The position numbers and the translations under genes were made by a program. A stretch of DNA of 64,000 bases from Lingula anatina (lineage: Eukaryota > Brachiopoda > Lingulata > Lingulida > Lingulidae): assembly GCF_001039355.2 (NCBI RefSeq), contig NW_019775763.1:117913-181912 (forward strand), written 5' to 3'. Of the stretch, positions 37,438-47,508 are shown one piece after another; the stretch's first letter is position 1; every line of letters starts with the position of its first letter. The notes below the pieces were generated by a model that did not search any database, was not told the origin of the DNA, and was given only the letters and a program-made list of their open reading frames with translations.

Positions 37438-38523
37438 TACGCAACATCAATCAAATTAAGCTTGATCACAGCTACAAAATTTAGTAAATTTAGCTCATTT
37501 ATAAAGTACTGGAAAGGAAACATAAACTTGATGCATTGATCTGGCCTAGTTGATATAGGCCTATAGCCTACGTACATGTAGGCCTACATTTTTATATTTT
37601 TGTCTCCTGCATATCTGATAGCCTATAGGTAGGGCCTACTGAAGCACTTACTGTGATATTTAGGCCAGATCAATGCATCAAGTTTATATTTCAATTCAAC
37701 CACTACACTAACTTTGTCCCTTAAATGCACAAGGACAGTCTCATTTTTTTTTTTTTTTTAATTTTGCTGTCTTGGCTAAGTTGCCTTTGAGTAGAAGAAC
37801 GGAAATGAAAAATATTTGCTTCAATATTGGGCCGACTTCGGATTAAAAACCATTGTCATGTGCAATCAGTAGGCCTAACTATTACAATTTAAAATACTAT
37901 TTGTACATCATTTCTTAGACCCCATTCCCAGAGATTAGATCGAACCAACTAGATCGACCTAACTCCCTGGGAGTTCACGCTAAATAGCTGTCAGCCGAGC
38001 GGGCACGAAAGTTAATTACCCCCTTACAGCTTGTAGTAGTGGTGGACATTTAAGCCGGATTATCTGACAGTAATCTAGTGAGACTCCCCACGGGGATAGA
38101 TCGATCTAAAATCTATGGGAATATGCCCTTAAACTACTGTAAAATATTTAGAGAGCTAATATAATTATACGTGGATTAAAATGTAAACTGCATATCTGGT
38201 ATAGGTACTGAGGCGCTTCCTGTGATATATTTCAATTCAACCACTCCCCATCTTTGCCCTCAGCGCATTCCGGTTGCAAAATACTTTTTTATTAGTTCTG
38301 AGTCCACTTTTTATCAAGGTGATGTGGGTGGTAAACAACATCTCTCAAGCTTCGATTATGGCCTATAGGTTTGTCAATAAAAGACTAACGAGCTGTATTA
38401 TTAACGAGAGTCGGGTGACGCAAATGTCTCAAAATGATCCCTGGGGTATTCCGTTGCTAATAACAGACGAGGTGGACCAAATAAAACCAAGCCGCGACTA
38501 ATCGAAGAAAGGAGATCGCGAAA
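36890..38523. other. Intergenic between ATXN7L3 and the MPEG1-like gene
   Basis: No exon is recognised. It includes G and C homopolymers (36991-37018), an AAT run (about 37388-37435), a dense cluster of the palindrome TAGGCCTA (37180-37880), a 27-bp inverted repeat (about 37522/37662) and a direct repeat (37608-37700 versus 38191-38252). The end nearest 38.5 kb must hold the MPEG1-like promoter; I see no clear TATA box. Confidence 0.5.
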
Positions 38524-40551
38524 ATGTTGAGTGTGTGCACGTATGTCATTTTCGTTGCCTTTTCGGCGGTTTCATGGGAACTTGGATCTGTGGTTGCTGT
38601 AAAAAAGACCTCCACAGTTATCAAGAATAAAGTGAAGGGGTTTGAATACGGCGATCCGCCGAATTGCCCGCAGCAGACGATGCTAGAAGTCATTCCCCTT
38701 AACGGGTGGGACAATCTCCGTAACGTCGACATGGGTCCTATCATGGTGCTCAATTATTCAAAGTGTCGAATAACGCAGGACAGAAAATTCATGATTCCAG
38801 ACAACACGTATGCAATTCCACTAAAGAAAAGCAACGTCGAAATGACCTCGGAACTTTATACGCACTTTTTAAACTACACCGATGTCACGTCGAGCTCGAT
38901 AAATCTTGAAGCGCATGCATGGTGGACCTTTGGGTCTATCAGCGGCTCTTTTTCAAGGTCTTACCAAAATTCAAAGATGCACAGCACGGAAGATAAATCT
39001 GTTCTTAGCAGGGCGCAACTACGCTACGTGTTATACAAGATCCATAGTCAGCCAGACCCCCAACTCCACCCCAACTTCAAAGATCGTCTGCTAGAAATTG
39101 CGTCCTATATACAAAAGGGGGACAAAGACAGTGTCACTTATCTATCGGAGCTTCTTGTTCGCGATTACGGTACTCATTTTGTTACCGGCATTGACGCCGG
39201 AGGAGCAATCATCCAAGAAGACCACTTAGATTCATCGTACGTAAAAAACATGGACCATGACCTTTCTACTATCAAGGCTTCGGCTAGCGCTTCTTTATTT
39301 GGGTTAATCGGTGCCAGTGGGTCTTATACCCATACTGTAAAACACGACCAACTAGAAAAATATCTCCGGAGTCGCGTGTCCTTTCACATAAAAACATTGG
39401 GGGGACCACCGTTTCGCAGCAATTTCACGTTAGACCAGTGGGTAGATGATTTGCAAAACAACCTTGTAGCCGTGGACCGCAAAGGTGATCCACTCTACTA
39501 CATCATCACGACAGGTACGTTGCCAGAGTTGCCGCTGGATACAGTGCGTGATTTAGCCGACAGCGTCCAGAAAGCGGTGGAAAGTTACTACTTGTATAAC
39601 GTCTATCGTGGCTGCACTAGTGTCGACTCTCCAAATTTTAGCTACATTGCTAACTTTGATGATAATACCTGTGTAAATCCTTCCACAAATTTCACGTTCG
39701 GGAGTGTTTATCAGACATGTTCTGGAGGACTGTGTTCTCCTGGGGATTCCCTGGTAAACCAGAAAACTGGAACGTATTCCTGCCCTCCCCAATACACTGC
39801 GGTCCTTTTAGATGAAGGCAAACTGCACCGATGTCACCAGGAATGTAACCATTTTTTGTTTATCACCTACGGCTGCCATGACGTATGTAATGATAGAAAT
39901 TACCAGATTTACTGGTGTGCTGCCACTGGAGAGGTTGAACAAGAGTCGGGCTTCTTATTTGGTGGTACTTACACAGCCCATGCGGACAACCCACTGACGC
40001 AGGGGAAGAGTTGTCCGGTTCATTTCACAGCGCTTAAACTGGGTGTGCCGCTTCCTATCTACATATGTGTCAGTGATGATTACGAACTGGGATTTCGTTA
40101 TGCCATACCTTTCGCCGGTTTTTTCAGCTGTTCCTCGGGAAATCCGCTCGCTATTTCGCCACACACACCTTACCTTCACAACCGCTCTGTCGTAGGGGCG
40201 ACGTTGGGTTCAGCTGCTATCACGCCTCTTTGGCCCAAAAGATGCCCTCACGGTTACAGTCAACACCTCCTTGCAATAAACGAAGGTTGTGAGATGAACT
40301 ATTGTGTGAAAGCCCACGCCCTGACGCCAAATGCTTTACCCATTATCAGACGGCCGCCGTTCCAATCGAAGCCCATGGAACCGAGCGAATCTGCCAGCCG
40401 TTCCAGTGAGACTGGGCTCACTGTTGTCGTTGCCGTACTAGGCACGGCTCTGTGTGGAGTCATTGTAGGACTGATAGCGTTTGCGGTAGTAAGGCGTCGC
40501 CGCCTGTCCTCGGCGTCTGCAGATGAGCATAGCGCGCTAGCTAGTGAATGA
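38524..40551 (+). CDS. MPEG1: Perforin-2 / MPEG1-like MACPF protein
   Basis: A single uninterrupted frame of 675 residues, the intronless layout typical of MPEG1. An N-terminal signal peptide (about 1-20) leads into a MACPF domain with the signature region RDYGTHFVTGIDAGG (about 213-228) and Gly/Ala/Ser-rich membrane-spanning segments (KASASASLFGLIGASGSY). A Cys-rich P2-type region follows (about 360-620). Then come one transmembrane helix (about 632-656, VVVAVLGTALCGVIVGLIAFAVV) and a tail of about 19 residues. Perforin-2 is a phagocyte-associated, vesicle-membrane pore protein that oligomerises at acidic pH to damage engulfed bacteria. The length is close to the family norm. The tail (RRRRLSSAS...) has no lysine, whereas ubiquitylated tail lysines are reported in mammalian perforin-2. 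The AATAAA at 41089 would give a 540-base 3' UTR. Confidence 0.93.
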   Translation: MLSVCTYVIFVAFSAVSWELGSVVAVKKTSTVIKNKVKGFEYGDPPNCPQQTMLEVIPLNGWDNLRNVDMGPIMVLNYSKCRITQDRKFMIPDNTYAIPLKKSNVEMTSELYTHFLNYTDVTSSSINLEAHAWWTFGSISGSFSRSYQNSKMHSTEDKSVLSRAQLRYVLYKIHSQPDPQLHPNFKDRLLEIASYIQKGDKDSVTYLSELLVRDYGTHFVTGIDAGGAIIQEDHLDSSYVKNMDHDLSTIKASASASLFGLIGASGSYTHTVKHDQLEKYLRSRVSFHIKTLGGPPFRSNFTLDQWVDDLQNNLVAVDRKGDPLYYIITTGTLPELPLDTVRDLADSVQKAVESYYLYNVYRGCTSVDSPNFSYIANFDDNTCVNPSTNFTFGSVYQTCSGGLCSPGDSLVNQKTGTYSCPPQYTAVLLDEGKLHRCHQECNHFLFITYGCHDVCNDRNYQIYWCAATGEVEQESGFLFGGTYTAHADNPLTQGKSCPVHFTALKLGVPLPIYICVSDDYELGFRYAIPFAGFFSCSSGNPLAISPHTPYLHNRSVVGATLGSAAITPLWPKRCPHGYSQHLLAINEGCEMNYCVKAHALTPNALPIIRRPPFQSKPMEPSESASRSSETGLTVVVAVLGTALCGVIVGLIAFAVVRRRRLSSASADEHSALASE

Positions 40552-41088
40552 CGGTGACTTGGGAGAACACATGAATACATCTGGAGTGTGATTTTATATT
40601 TCCGTTTTCAATTTTTTTTTTCAGAGACCAATGCTTTTGAGCGTCTTTTTGAAAAAAAAAAAAATAACGTTAAATCAATTAGTATAGACTAAATAAGTTA
40701 CGCGAAGGTGTACCTTTCATCTCATCAGAATACGCGAGGACTAAATTTGCCATTTCTGAAACGGATTGTGTTCTTAATAGTGCTCTATATAGTATTCATT
40801 TATATATGTTGTTATAATGTTATGATTTAAAAGACCTGGTGGTTAGCTCTAAGTGCATTCCTTGTTGATAAGATACAGAGTTACGTTAGTGAATATAAGT
40901 ATTTGTAAATTTAATTATTTTATACTGTCTGGTTCAACTCTAAACCACTTTTGTATAATAGCTAAGAAATCAGCTAAGTGTATAGTTTAGTGAAAAATTT
41001 GCCTTTTTTTGACTTTTCAATATTTAATTTCCGAAAAGTATTCACTTTTGTTGAAATGTCTAGGTAATACATTGATTTTTGGTTTTGG

Positions 41089-41094
41089 AAATAA
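41089..41094 (+). terminator. Polyadenylation signal of the MPEG1-like gene
   Basis: AATAAA, followed by GCTGCGGTGTTGCG and a T-rich stretch, 538 bases after the stop. Confidence 0.6.
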
Positions 41095-41370
41095 AGCTGC
41101 GGTGTTGCGTAACTTTTTTCTTTATTCTTTTTTCTCCGAGTCGATAACAAATAGTTGAAACGTTCATATTCGCAGACGGTCCCCCCCCTCCCTCGCCCCG
41201 GTAAATCACATTTTTATAATAACATATGCCTATCATATACAGATTATAGAATTGACCCTAAGGGAAGATACCAGTACTTATTTAGATCTCATCTAACAGA
41301 ATGGAGTATGTACTTCAGTAATCTATCTTCTAATGCATTCCAGTGTATATTGATTAAATGATAATTGCCA

Positions 41371-41421
41371 CACGGGGCGGACTGGTGCCGTCTTCTGGGT
41401 GTTCCGAAAGACGGTCGGAAT
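41371..41421. mobile_element. Truncated hAT-like MITE at an assembly gap
   Basis: This matches the first about 50 bases of the MITEs at 7541, 7725 and 61468 (GGGGCGGA, GCCGTCTTCTGGGT.TTCC, AAGACGGTC) and stops at the N at 41422. The other three copies continue for a further 115-120 bases, so the element is cut by the gap rather than naturally short. Confidence 0.75.
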
Positions 41422-41422
41422 N
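41422..41422. other. Single-N assembly gap
   Basis: The N lies inside a truncated MITE and about 16 bases before the point where GPCR copy A sequence begins to match copy B. The missing part is where TM6/TM7 exons of copy A would be expected. Confidence 0.85.
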
Positions 41423-42239
41423 GACTTTGTATGCATCTTTAATATTTTAAGGTATTGTTATCCGGATATCCACGGCGATGTTATACAAAACAGGAAATTT
41501 AATATTCAAGTACCCTACATTTATGGGTTGAAGAACAAAGTCAGTTGTCCTAAAGGAACACAAGAAAGACAAGTTTTTCATCTTTCCATCAAACTGTCAG
41601 TGAACGAGCAAACGCTAAACCGTTTACCCACGTCATAATTTTAATTAAAATATATTTGCCATTGCTCTCCGAATTAATAACACTCAAGCAAACACCACTT
41701 GGATAGGTGAGAACAAATATGATAAACAATAAGCGTTGATATTTTACTTTCGTCATTAGAGCCCCTGGAGATGAGTTACTTCCATGTGTAAGTATGACCG
41801 AAAAGTGTCATCTTAAATGAAACAATTAGAATTATTGATATCATAAGGAGAGATAAATATACACGTTCTCATCTTTCTTAATAAAAGCAAGTGGTGTTAA
41901 CAAACCGCAGCCTCAGTACAATGCTTTTAGACTTAATAACCACGTTAAAACGAAAGTGATAAGAATAAGGCAATTTAAACCAATCTCTAGCAGTTATAGA
42001 TTCATTGACAGAATGACGTTCGAACCCTTCAAACTGTATCTTAGATAAGCCGTGTGTCCACCTTTCTACTTTTAAAAAATAATAAAAATGTTGTCTTAAA
42101 CTTCGTGCTCAGTAGAAGGTGTTTATCCAATGATGTTTGTGCGCATGTAAACTTTATGCATCAGAAGAGAAAAACACCAAGTAAAATTTCTTAAAATTTG
42201 TAAAAAAAAAATATACTCTCGCTTGAGCGATGAGATCGA

Positions 42240-42303
42240 AGAGAGAGAGGGGGCAATACAGAAAGAGGGAGAGGGAGAGACAGAGAACGGGAGAGAGAGA
42301 AAG
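42240..42303. repeat. GA-rich microsatellite
   Basis: An imperfect (GA)n run in the region beyond exon 3 of GPCR A. The same repeat is present at 53658-53715 in copy B. Confidence 0.85.
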
Positions 42304-42353
42304 ATAGAGATACAAATAACAAGTTAACTATAAGCCTTCCCACTAAAACTTAC

Positions 42354-45257
42354 CTGTAGGAATAACGGAGTAGACGAAGCTGCCGACCCAAATGAACCCC
42401 ACAGTCACCGTCTTGAATTCCGGGCTCGGGGCGTAATTTGGGCTGCACGTACCCGAGGGGGTGAGATTATCGGCAACCCAAACTGAAATATAAGATGCAC
42501 TGCAAAAATAGGTGAAATCAACACTTTGTTTTGTTTTCACTAACTGATATTTCAAAATCCCCAACTAATTTTCTCTTCATTTAAAAAAGGTCATTTAAAA
42601 GAAGGGCTTAAAGTAAAACTGTTTTACGCTGTTGTTGGTTTATCAGAATACAGAATATGAAGGTCTGGTGACTTTTCTCTAAAGAACATTCAAAATTCAG
42701 CGACAGAAGAGACAAATTTCAGTTTATTGTTTTTCGCTTTGAAACATAGGAATGGTGTAATGATCCTGCACTGCTCGACAGGATTTCAATTTTACACAAA
42801 AATGTAAACTTTTGAGATGAATCCAAAATGATTTATTTAATTTTTCAACTAAATATATGACTTTTGCTCGGTTTGGACAAGGAGTTATAACTCCTTGGTT
42901 TGGAGTTATTCACGATGAAAAACTCAGTAGGCGTAGCCACATCGTGTCAAACAGTCCCAAAATATAATAACAACACAAACAATTAATCACCAAACCAATC
43001 AATAAGAATAAAAGTCACAAGAGCTGTTAGGTGTTAATGAAAAGCTGTCATAGCCTTTAATAACAATTCACACAGTGGGGCAAAAGTGTTAATGAGGTTA
43101 GATATCATTCATGTTGTGTAAATGTTGTGTAAATGTATGTTTGTGGGCTGGTTTGTGTATGTATGTACGTGGGCGAAGAGAGAAATCGACAAAAGCGCCC
43201 CCTTGCGACTCACTTAAGCCGCAACTTCAATATTTTATTAGCAAAACGGTAAAAGTTAACTGGTAAATTGTGGTTAATTTTGGAATTGAATAGCATTTTT
43301 GATATTCACTTATCAAAAAATAAATAAGTAAAAGGGGGGGGGGTGGAAAAGAAAAGAAAATTAAAAAGGCGACATTTCCAGGCACCAAGTCTGGAGGGTT
43401 TTTAGGTCAGAAAACTCCCATTTCGCAAAGAAAGGGGCGAGTTTAGGTTACTGCCAACCTTAAATAAGCATTTGGTTTCCATTTCAAATTGGACATCATA
43501 AACGCTTCTTCATAATAAAAAAACGCTAAAATATCCATAATTCCACAGCACATTTGATAGGAAAGTCTAAAGTTTTACCCCCCCCCCCTTCCGAACCCAT
43601 TCCCGGCTTCGGGCTTAATTGCAAACGGAGTCTTATCAGAATATGCCATAAGGCACAGAGGTCCCCGCTACGTGTAAGAAAAGTCAAAGACTGTCGAACA
43701 GACCACTGCAATTCAGTGTTAGTCTTAAATACGCAGATATCTTACCTTTTAAATGGACTTGAATTGTCAGAGCGAATTATTATCGTTATTAATATTTTGT
43801 CATTCGAATGAGTATGGGTTGCAAACGTATATCATTAATGTGCATGGATATTTTGTCTTTCAAATGGATATGAATTGCGCGGAAGAAATTATTATTATTA
43901 TTCTTATTATTAGAATTAAGAGAGAGGATAGCTAACACCCAAACCATTGTTTTAAAGAGTAATTTACAGTCCTGTCCAACCTTTCTGTCTAAATTTACGG
44001 ATTTTACTTATTAAAAATGAATGAAAATTTTGCCACGCGGAATGGGAGCGGTGATAAAAGAACCCCCTCTTTTCTTAAATCGTGAATTCTAGTCAAATTG
44101 TTTTATTTATTTTAGCTTCAATGCGTATAAAGCATTTGCACGGTTGGAGATGTATTCCAAAAAAATTATCTAGTTTATGAATAGAAAATGCTGGAGCACG
44201 AATTCCTCTGAAAGTTGTAAAAGATTAAAAGAAATATCAAAACGTACCCCAAGCAAAGTTGAATGCTCCAATACAAATGTAGTCTAGAGCAAGAGCAATC
44301 CTAGCGTTCCGTTTGGTACATAAGGTCCTCACTTTCAGAGGAAACCATACTGCAATAAATCTGAAAATAGAACACACTAGAATGGATGCAGATAATCATG
44401 CGTTATCTCAAATTTTTAAAACTCTCGAGATTTAAAAAAAAGGGGACGGGGTATTTTAACATTATCTTTCTAAAGAAAATCTGTTTTATTATCATGGCAT
44501 CATTACCATTCACGTAACAATTGTAAGCTATTTTAAATGCCTCTCTTAAAATAACCTTCAAAAATCACCTTTCAATGGCAACAATGACCACAAACCAAGA
44601 TGACGTCATCTTTGCCATTCGCCAGAACCAAAAGAACACTTTACAGCTGAAGAGGGAGAAGGAGCGCACGTCTACACCTATCATCTGTTGGAACCACTTC
44701 TTGTTGAACGGCGCCATGACCACCAAGAGCGAGTCGGAAACAGACAGGGCAATGAGAAGCGTGCTGATGGTCATTTTCTGGAACTGCTTGCCGCTCATGA
44801 TCAGAATGGTGAAGGTGTTCCCGGTGAGGCCCGTTATCAGAAAAAAGGGAATGGCAACGTAGCCGACATAATCAATCTTGCCAAGGGATGGCGATGGAGA
44901 GGACGAGTTGGTGGCGCCCGTCGAGGCGTTTAGCGCGTTAATATGGACAATGGTGTCATCATCATCATCACCATCAGCATCAAAATCGTTCTTTGGCACA
45001 GTGGAATTTTGTAAGTCGTCAGAGGTGCCCGTGTCGGCGGTAGGGACAAGTGTAGGAATGGTCGAGGTAGACTCCAATGACCCTCCCGTGGTGATTGCCC
45101 GAAGCAGAGTGGAGTTCCCATAGCCGCTTAGAAAATCGTCAAGTCTGTCATCTGGCACTGTTGAATCTGGATGGGAATCCCCATTTACATAAGGCAGTAA
45201 GACCACGAGTATCTGGCACAGCGAGACGACCAAGGAATAGCGAAGTGATAATGGCAT
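42354..45257 (-). CDS. Rhodopsin-class GPCR, paralogue A (3' end missing)
   Basis: Three coding exons are present: 44569-45257, 44248-44360 and 42354-42482, with the same phases as copy B (2, 1, 1). Exon 1 holds a signal peptide (MPLSLRYSLVVSLCQILVVL), an acidic Ser/Thr/Asn-rich ectodomain with NxT/NxS sites and a DADGDDDDD run, TM1 with GNT, TM2 with ALSVSD, and TM3 with SCK at its start and ending AIER, the DRY equivalent. Exon 2 is TM4 and exon 3 the second extracellular loop (PSGTC) and start of TM5. TM6, TM7 and the tail are absent because the sequence reaches an N at 41422 first. As shown it cannot encode a full receptor, either from an assembly loss or a true deletion. The ATG at 45257 lies 10 bases after an acceptor (TTTCGTTACAG), so the more upstream ATG at 45362 is intronic. 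The ligand is unknown; it resembles lophotrochozoan peptide-receptor-like orphans. Confidence 0.85.
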
Positions 45258-46181
45258 GCCTGTGTTTGATCTGTAACGAAATGTCGGACCAAAGAATATG
45301 ATTCTGAACCCCCATTGTGGGTCCACGATCGTGCCACAGGGATGATCACGCGAGATAAACATTCCTTATGCCAAAAAATTGTTGCCATATAAAATATACT
45401 GAGCACAATATTGGGAAACCACTTTTCTGTCTTTAAAAAAAGCATTAAATAGCAATGCGAGTTAAATAGGTTTTGGACTGTTTTAGGAAGGGATGCTGCT
45501 GATATATAAAAGCTACAAAAATTTAACGATATGTAACAAATGGGTATACAGTGTATATCAGTGAAGGATTCGGGGTCTGGCTAAGAATTAAACAAAATTT
45601 ATCAGCCTCGCTTAGCCTATACACTAATACAGCAAAAAAAAAGACAATTTCATCATAATATGTACAGTACAAAAGGGCGAATTGTTTGGCTTTTTTGTCA
45701 AAATAAAACAAATTTATAAAAAATTATAACGAAATGAAAGTTGACGAATTAAAAAGGGGGTTGTCGATACAACCAAATCTTTCAATGACGTCCTTTTTAA
45801 TGCTCGAGAAGATAACAGATAACGTTGCCGTTTCAGAGAAAAAAAGGAAAATCGTCCTCATGGTCGTTTTAAGCGTATTTACCGGTGTTGTAGAAATAGT
45901 AGTCTTTGAAGAACCGCAGACCGTTCCAATTACTTTGTACAGGTGTCATTCGTTTCATATACTAACTTCAATACTCCAACTTACCCTAGCCTGTATTATT
46001 CATACATGTATTATGGATTTCCATTCCTAGGACTACCACTCCAGTCACAACGGAACCAGTTCATCTACTTTGGTTTTATGATTATCATTACATGCACACA
46101 GACCAAATCGAGACGATAAAACATAAGATACATAACATACAGACTTTCCAATGAGAAAACGAAATAAAAAGGCGCTCTTAC

Positions 46182-46295
46182 CTGAAAAAAATTTCGCCAA
46201 TTTCCAAACCAGTCGTTAAAGGTTTCTTTGAAAACTGTCTGTCTACAGACACTTCGTCAATCTCTACATCAATTGCAAGCGCTTTGTCCGATTAA
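46182..46295 (-). other. Probable 5' leader exon of GPCR A
   Basis: A strong donor CAG|GTAAGAGCG ends the exon at 46182, and the TATA box at 46325-46332 sets its start near 46295. The acceptor TTTCGTTACAG lies just before the ATG exon. Donor, acceptor and TATA are all conserved in copy B. No transcript evidence is available here. Confidence 0.5.
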
Positions 46296-46324
46296 AGTCT
46301 GGACAAAGTGGACCCCTCCCTTTG

Positions 46325-46332
46325 TATTTATA
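46325..46332 (-). promoter_or_regulatory. TATA box of GPCR A
   Basis: The minus strand reads TTATAAATACAAAGGGAGGG. The same sequence is found at the equivalent place in copy B (57379-57386). It lies about 145 bp upstream of a conserved donor. Confidence 0.6.
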
Positions 46333-47200
46333 ATGTACGGTGAAAGGTGAGCGCGATCCGATTGGGCAAATATTGTGAAGCTTGTCTGTGTAATAATCCG
46401 TACCAGAGATAGTTTCTATCTATCTCTTCGCAATTTATTTCCTCACGAAAGAAATCAACAATCACACGTATGGTATATAATTACGCTCTTATTATTCTTG
46501 AACACCTTGGGAAATTAATAAGTCGATTAAGTAACAATTTTCTGCAATTTGCAGTTTTCTGGTCAATTATCAGCAGTTTGACAATAAGGCATCAGTGGTA
46601 CCTACTTAAAGCCGTTTCATAATCTATAAAACAATTGAGCTAAGTAAACAAATATTTCAGAAATGGAAGTTCATGAACTCGTTTCACTTGCCAGAAGAAT
46701 GAAAATCGACGTTATGTAGAGTGCAAGGCCGTTTCAACTGTAGAAAAACAAAGAGTAGAAAATAATAACCCCTTATCAAATTCGTTTTGGCTGTGTGGTC
46801 TATGGTGTTGTTTGTTTCTACCCTCGAGCACGTCGATTATTCTTGTCTTAAATCATCAAGTGTTAAGAGGCTTAAATGGCAAACACATGTACCTGTAATT
46901 TCAGTCAATTCTGATGCATAAGAAAATGTACAACATATAAGGTTGATATATGGAACTGTGATTTGTTTTAATTTTACCTCCGCGTTCATGAATTAAAGTT
47001 GATATCAAAATGGGTACGGAAACCATGAGCTTCAAAGCATTGACAATTGCTCTCTTTGACTCAGCGTCCCCTCTCAGTGCCGGTGTAACAAAACTAAGTT
47101 CACGTGTAACAGAAAATCCGCCCCCCCCCCCCCCCCATTTACTTATAATGGTTAGGCTTAGCCTAACCTAAAGTGGGTCAAAATCTACAGCGAGACTTAC

Positions 47201-47260
47201 CTGTACAAATGAATGGGAAGCGGACTCTTTGTCATGGGGGACTCTCTGCCACGTTACACC
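47201..47260 (-). other. Candidate alternative first exon of GPCR A
   Basis: The minus strand has CATTTGTACAG|GTAAGT with its exon end at 47201, conserved at 58293 in copy B. In A an upstream ATG (at 47234-47232) would splice in frame to the main exon, adding about 15 residues; in B the same junction meets a stop at once. It is therefore more likely non-coding leader. Confidence 0.35.
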
Positions 47261-47508
47261 GGCGATCGCTCTTTACGGTTCTGCCAATGCTTTTGTCAGC
47301 GTTTTAGCAACGAAGCATTGTGGCAGAAAAAAAACAGATTTCGTGAGGAGGCCGTGGAGGTTTGGTGCACATATAGCTACGTATAGAATGTTGTTTTTTT
47401 TAACACAACCCGTCCAACTTGTTACCAGTATTATACAATATTTCATATTTCCATCAATTCTTGGCCTTTAAATATGCATAGATTATCAAACCCACACTAA
47501 ATTAGGGA

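Larger units (their letters stand above)
41438..47435. repeat. Tandem GPCR duplication, unit A (truncated)
   Basis: It aligns to 52868-58525 almost throughout, with small indels, covering GPCR exons 1-3, introns, 5' leader, TATA box and an upstream donor. The homology begins at the N-gap side and ends near 47435. Unit B retains exons 4 and 5 beyond the matching point. Confidence 0.85.

Noticed and set aside
44575-45301. Plus-strand open frames opposite GPCR A exon 1 (and the same at 55737-55985)
   Set aside because: They are shadows of a coding exon that has signal peptide and transmembrane motifs on the other strand.
45258-45362. Earlier ATG for GPCR A
   Set aside because: An acceptor (TTTCGTTACAG) conserved in both copies lies between it and the next ATG, and the signal peptide starts at the later ATG.
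45734-46030. Plus-strand frame of 98 codons, also open in the GPCR B copy (56856-57095)
   Set aside because: The differences between copies are mostly amino-acid changing (about eight against four silent) and include an indel, so conservation is explained by the DNA duplication alone.
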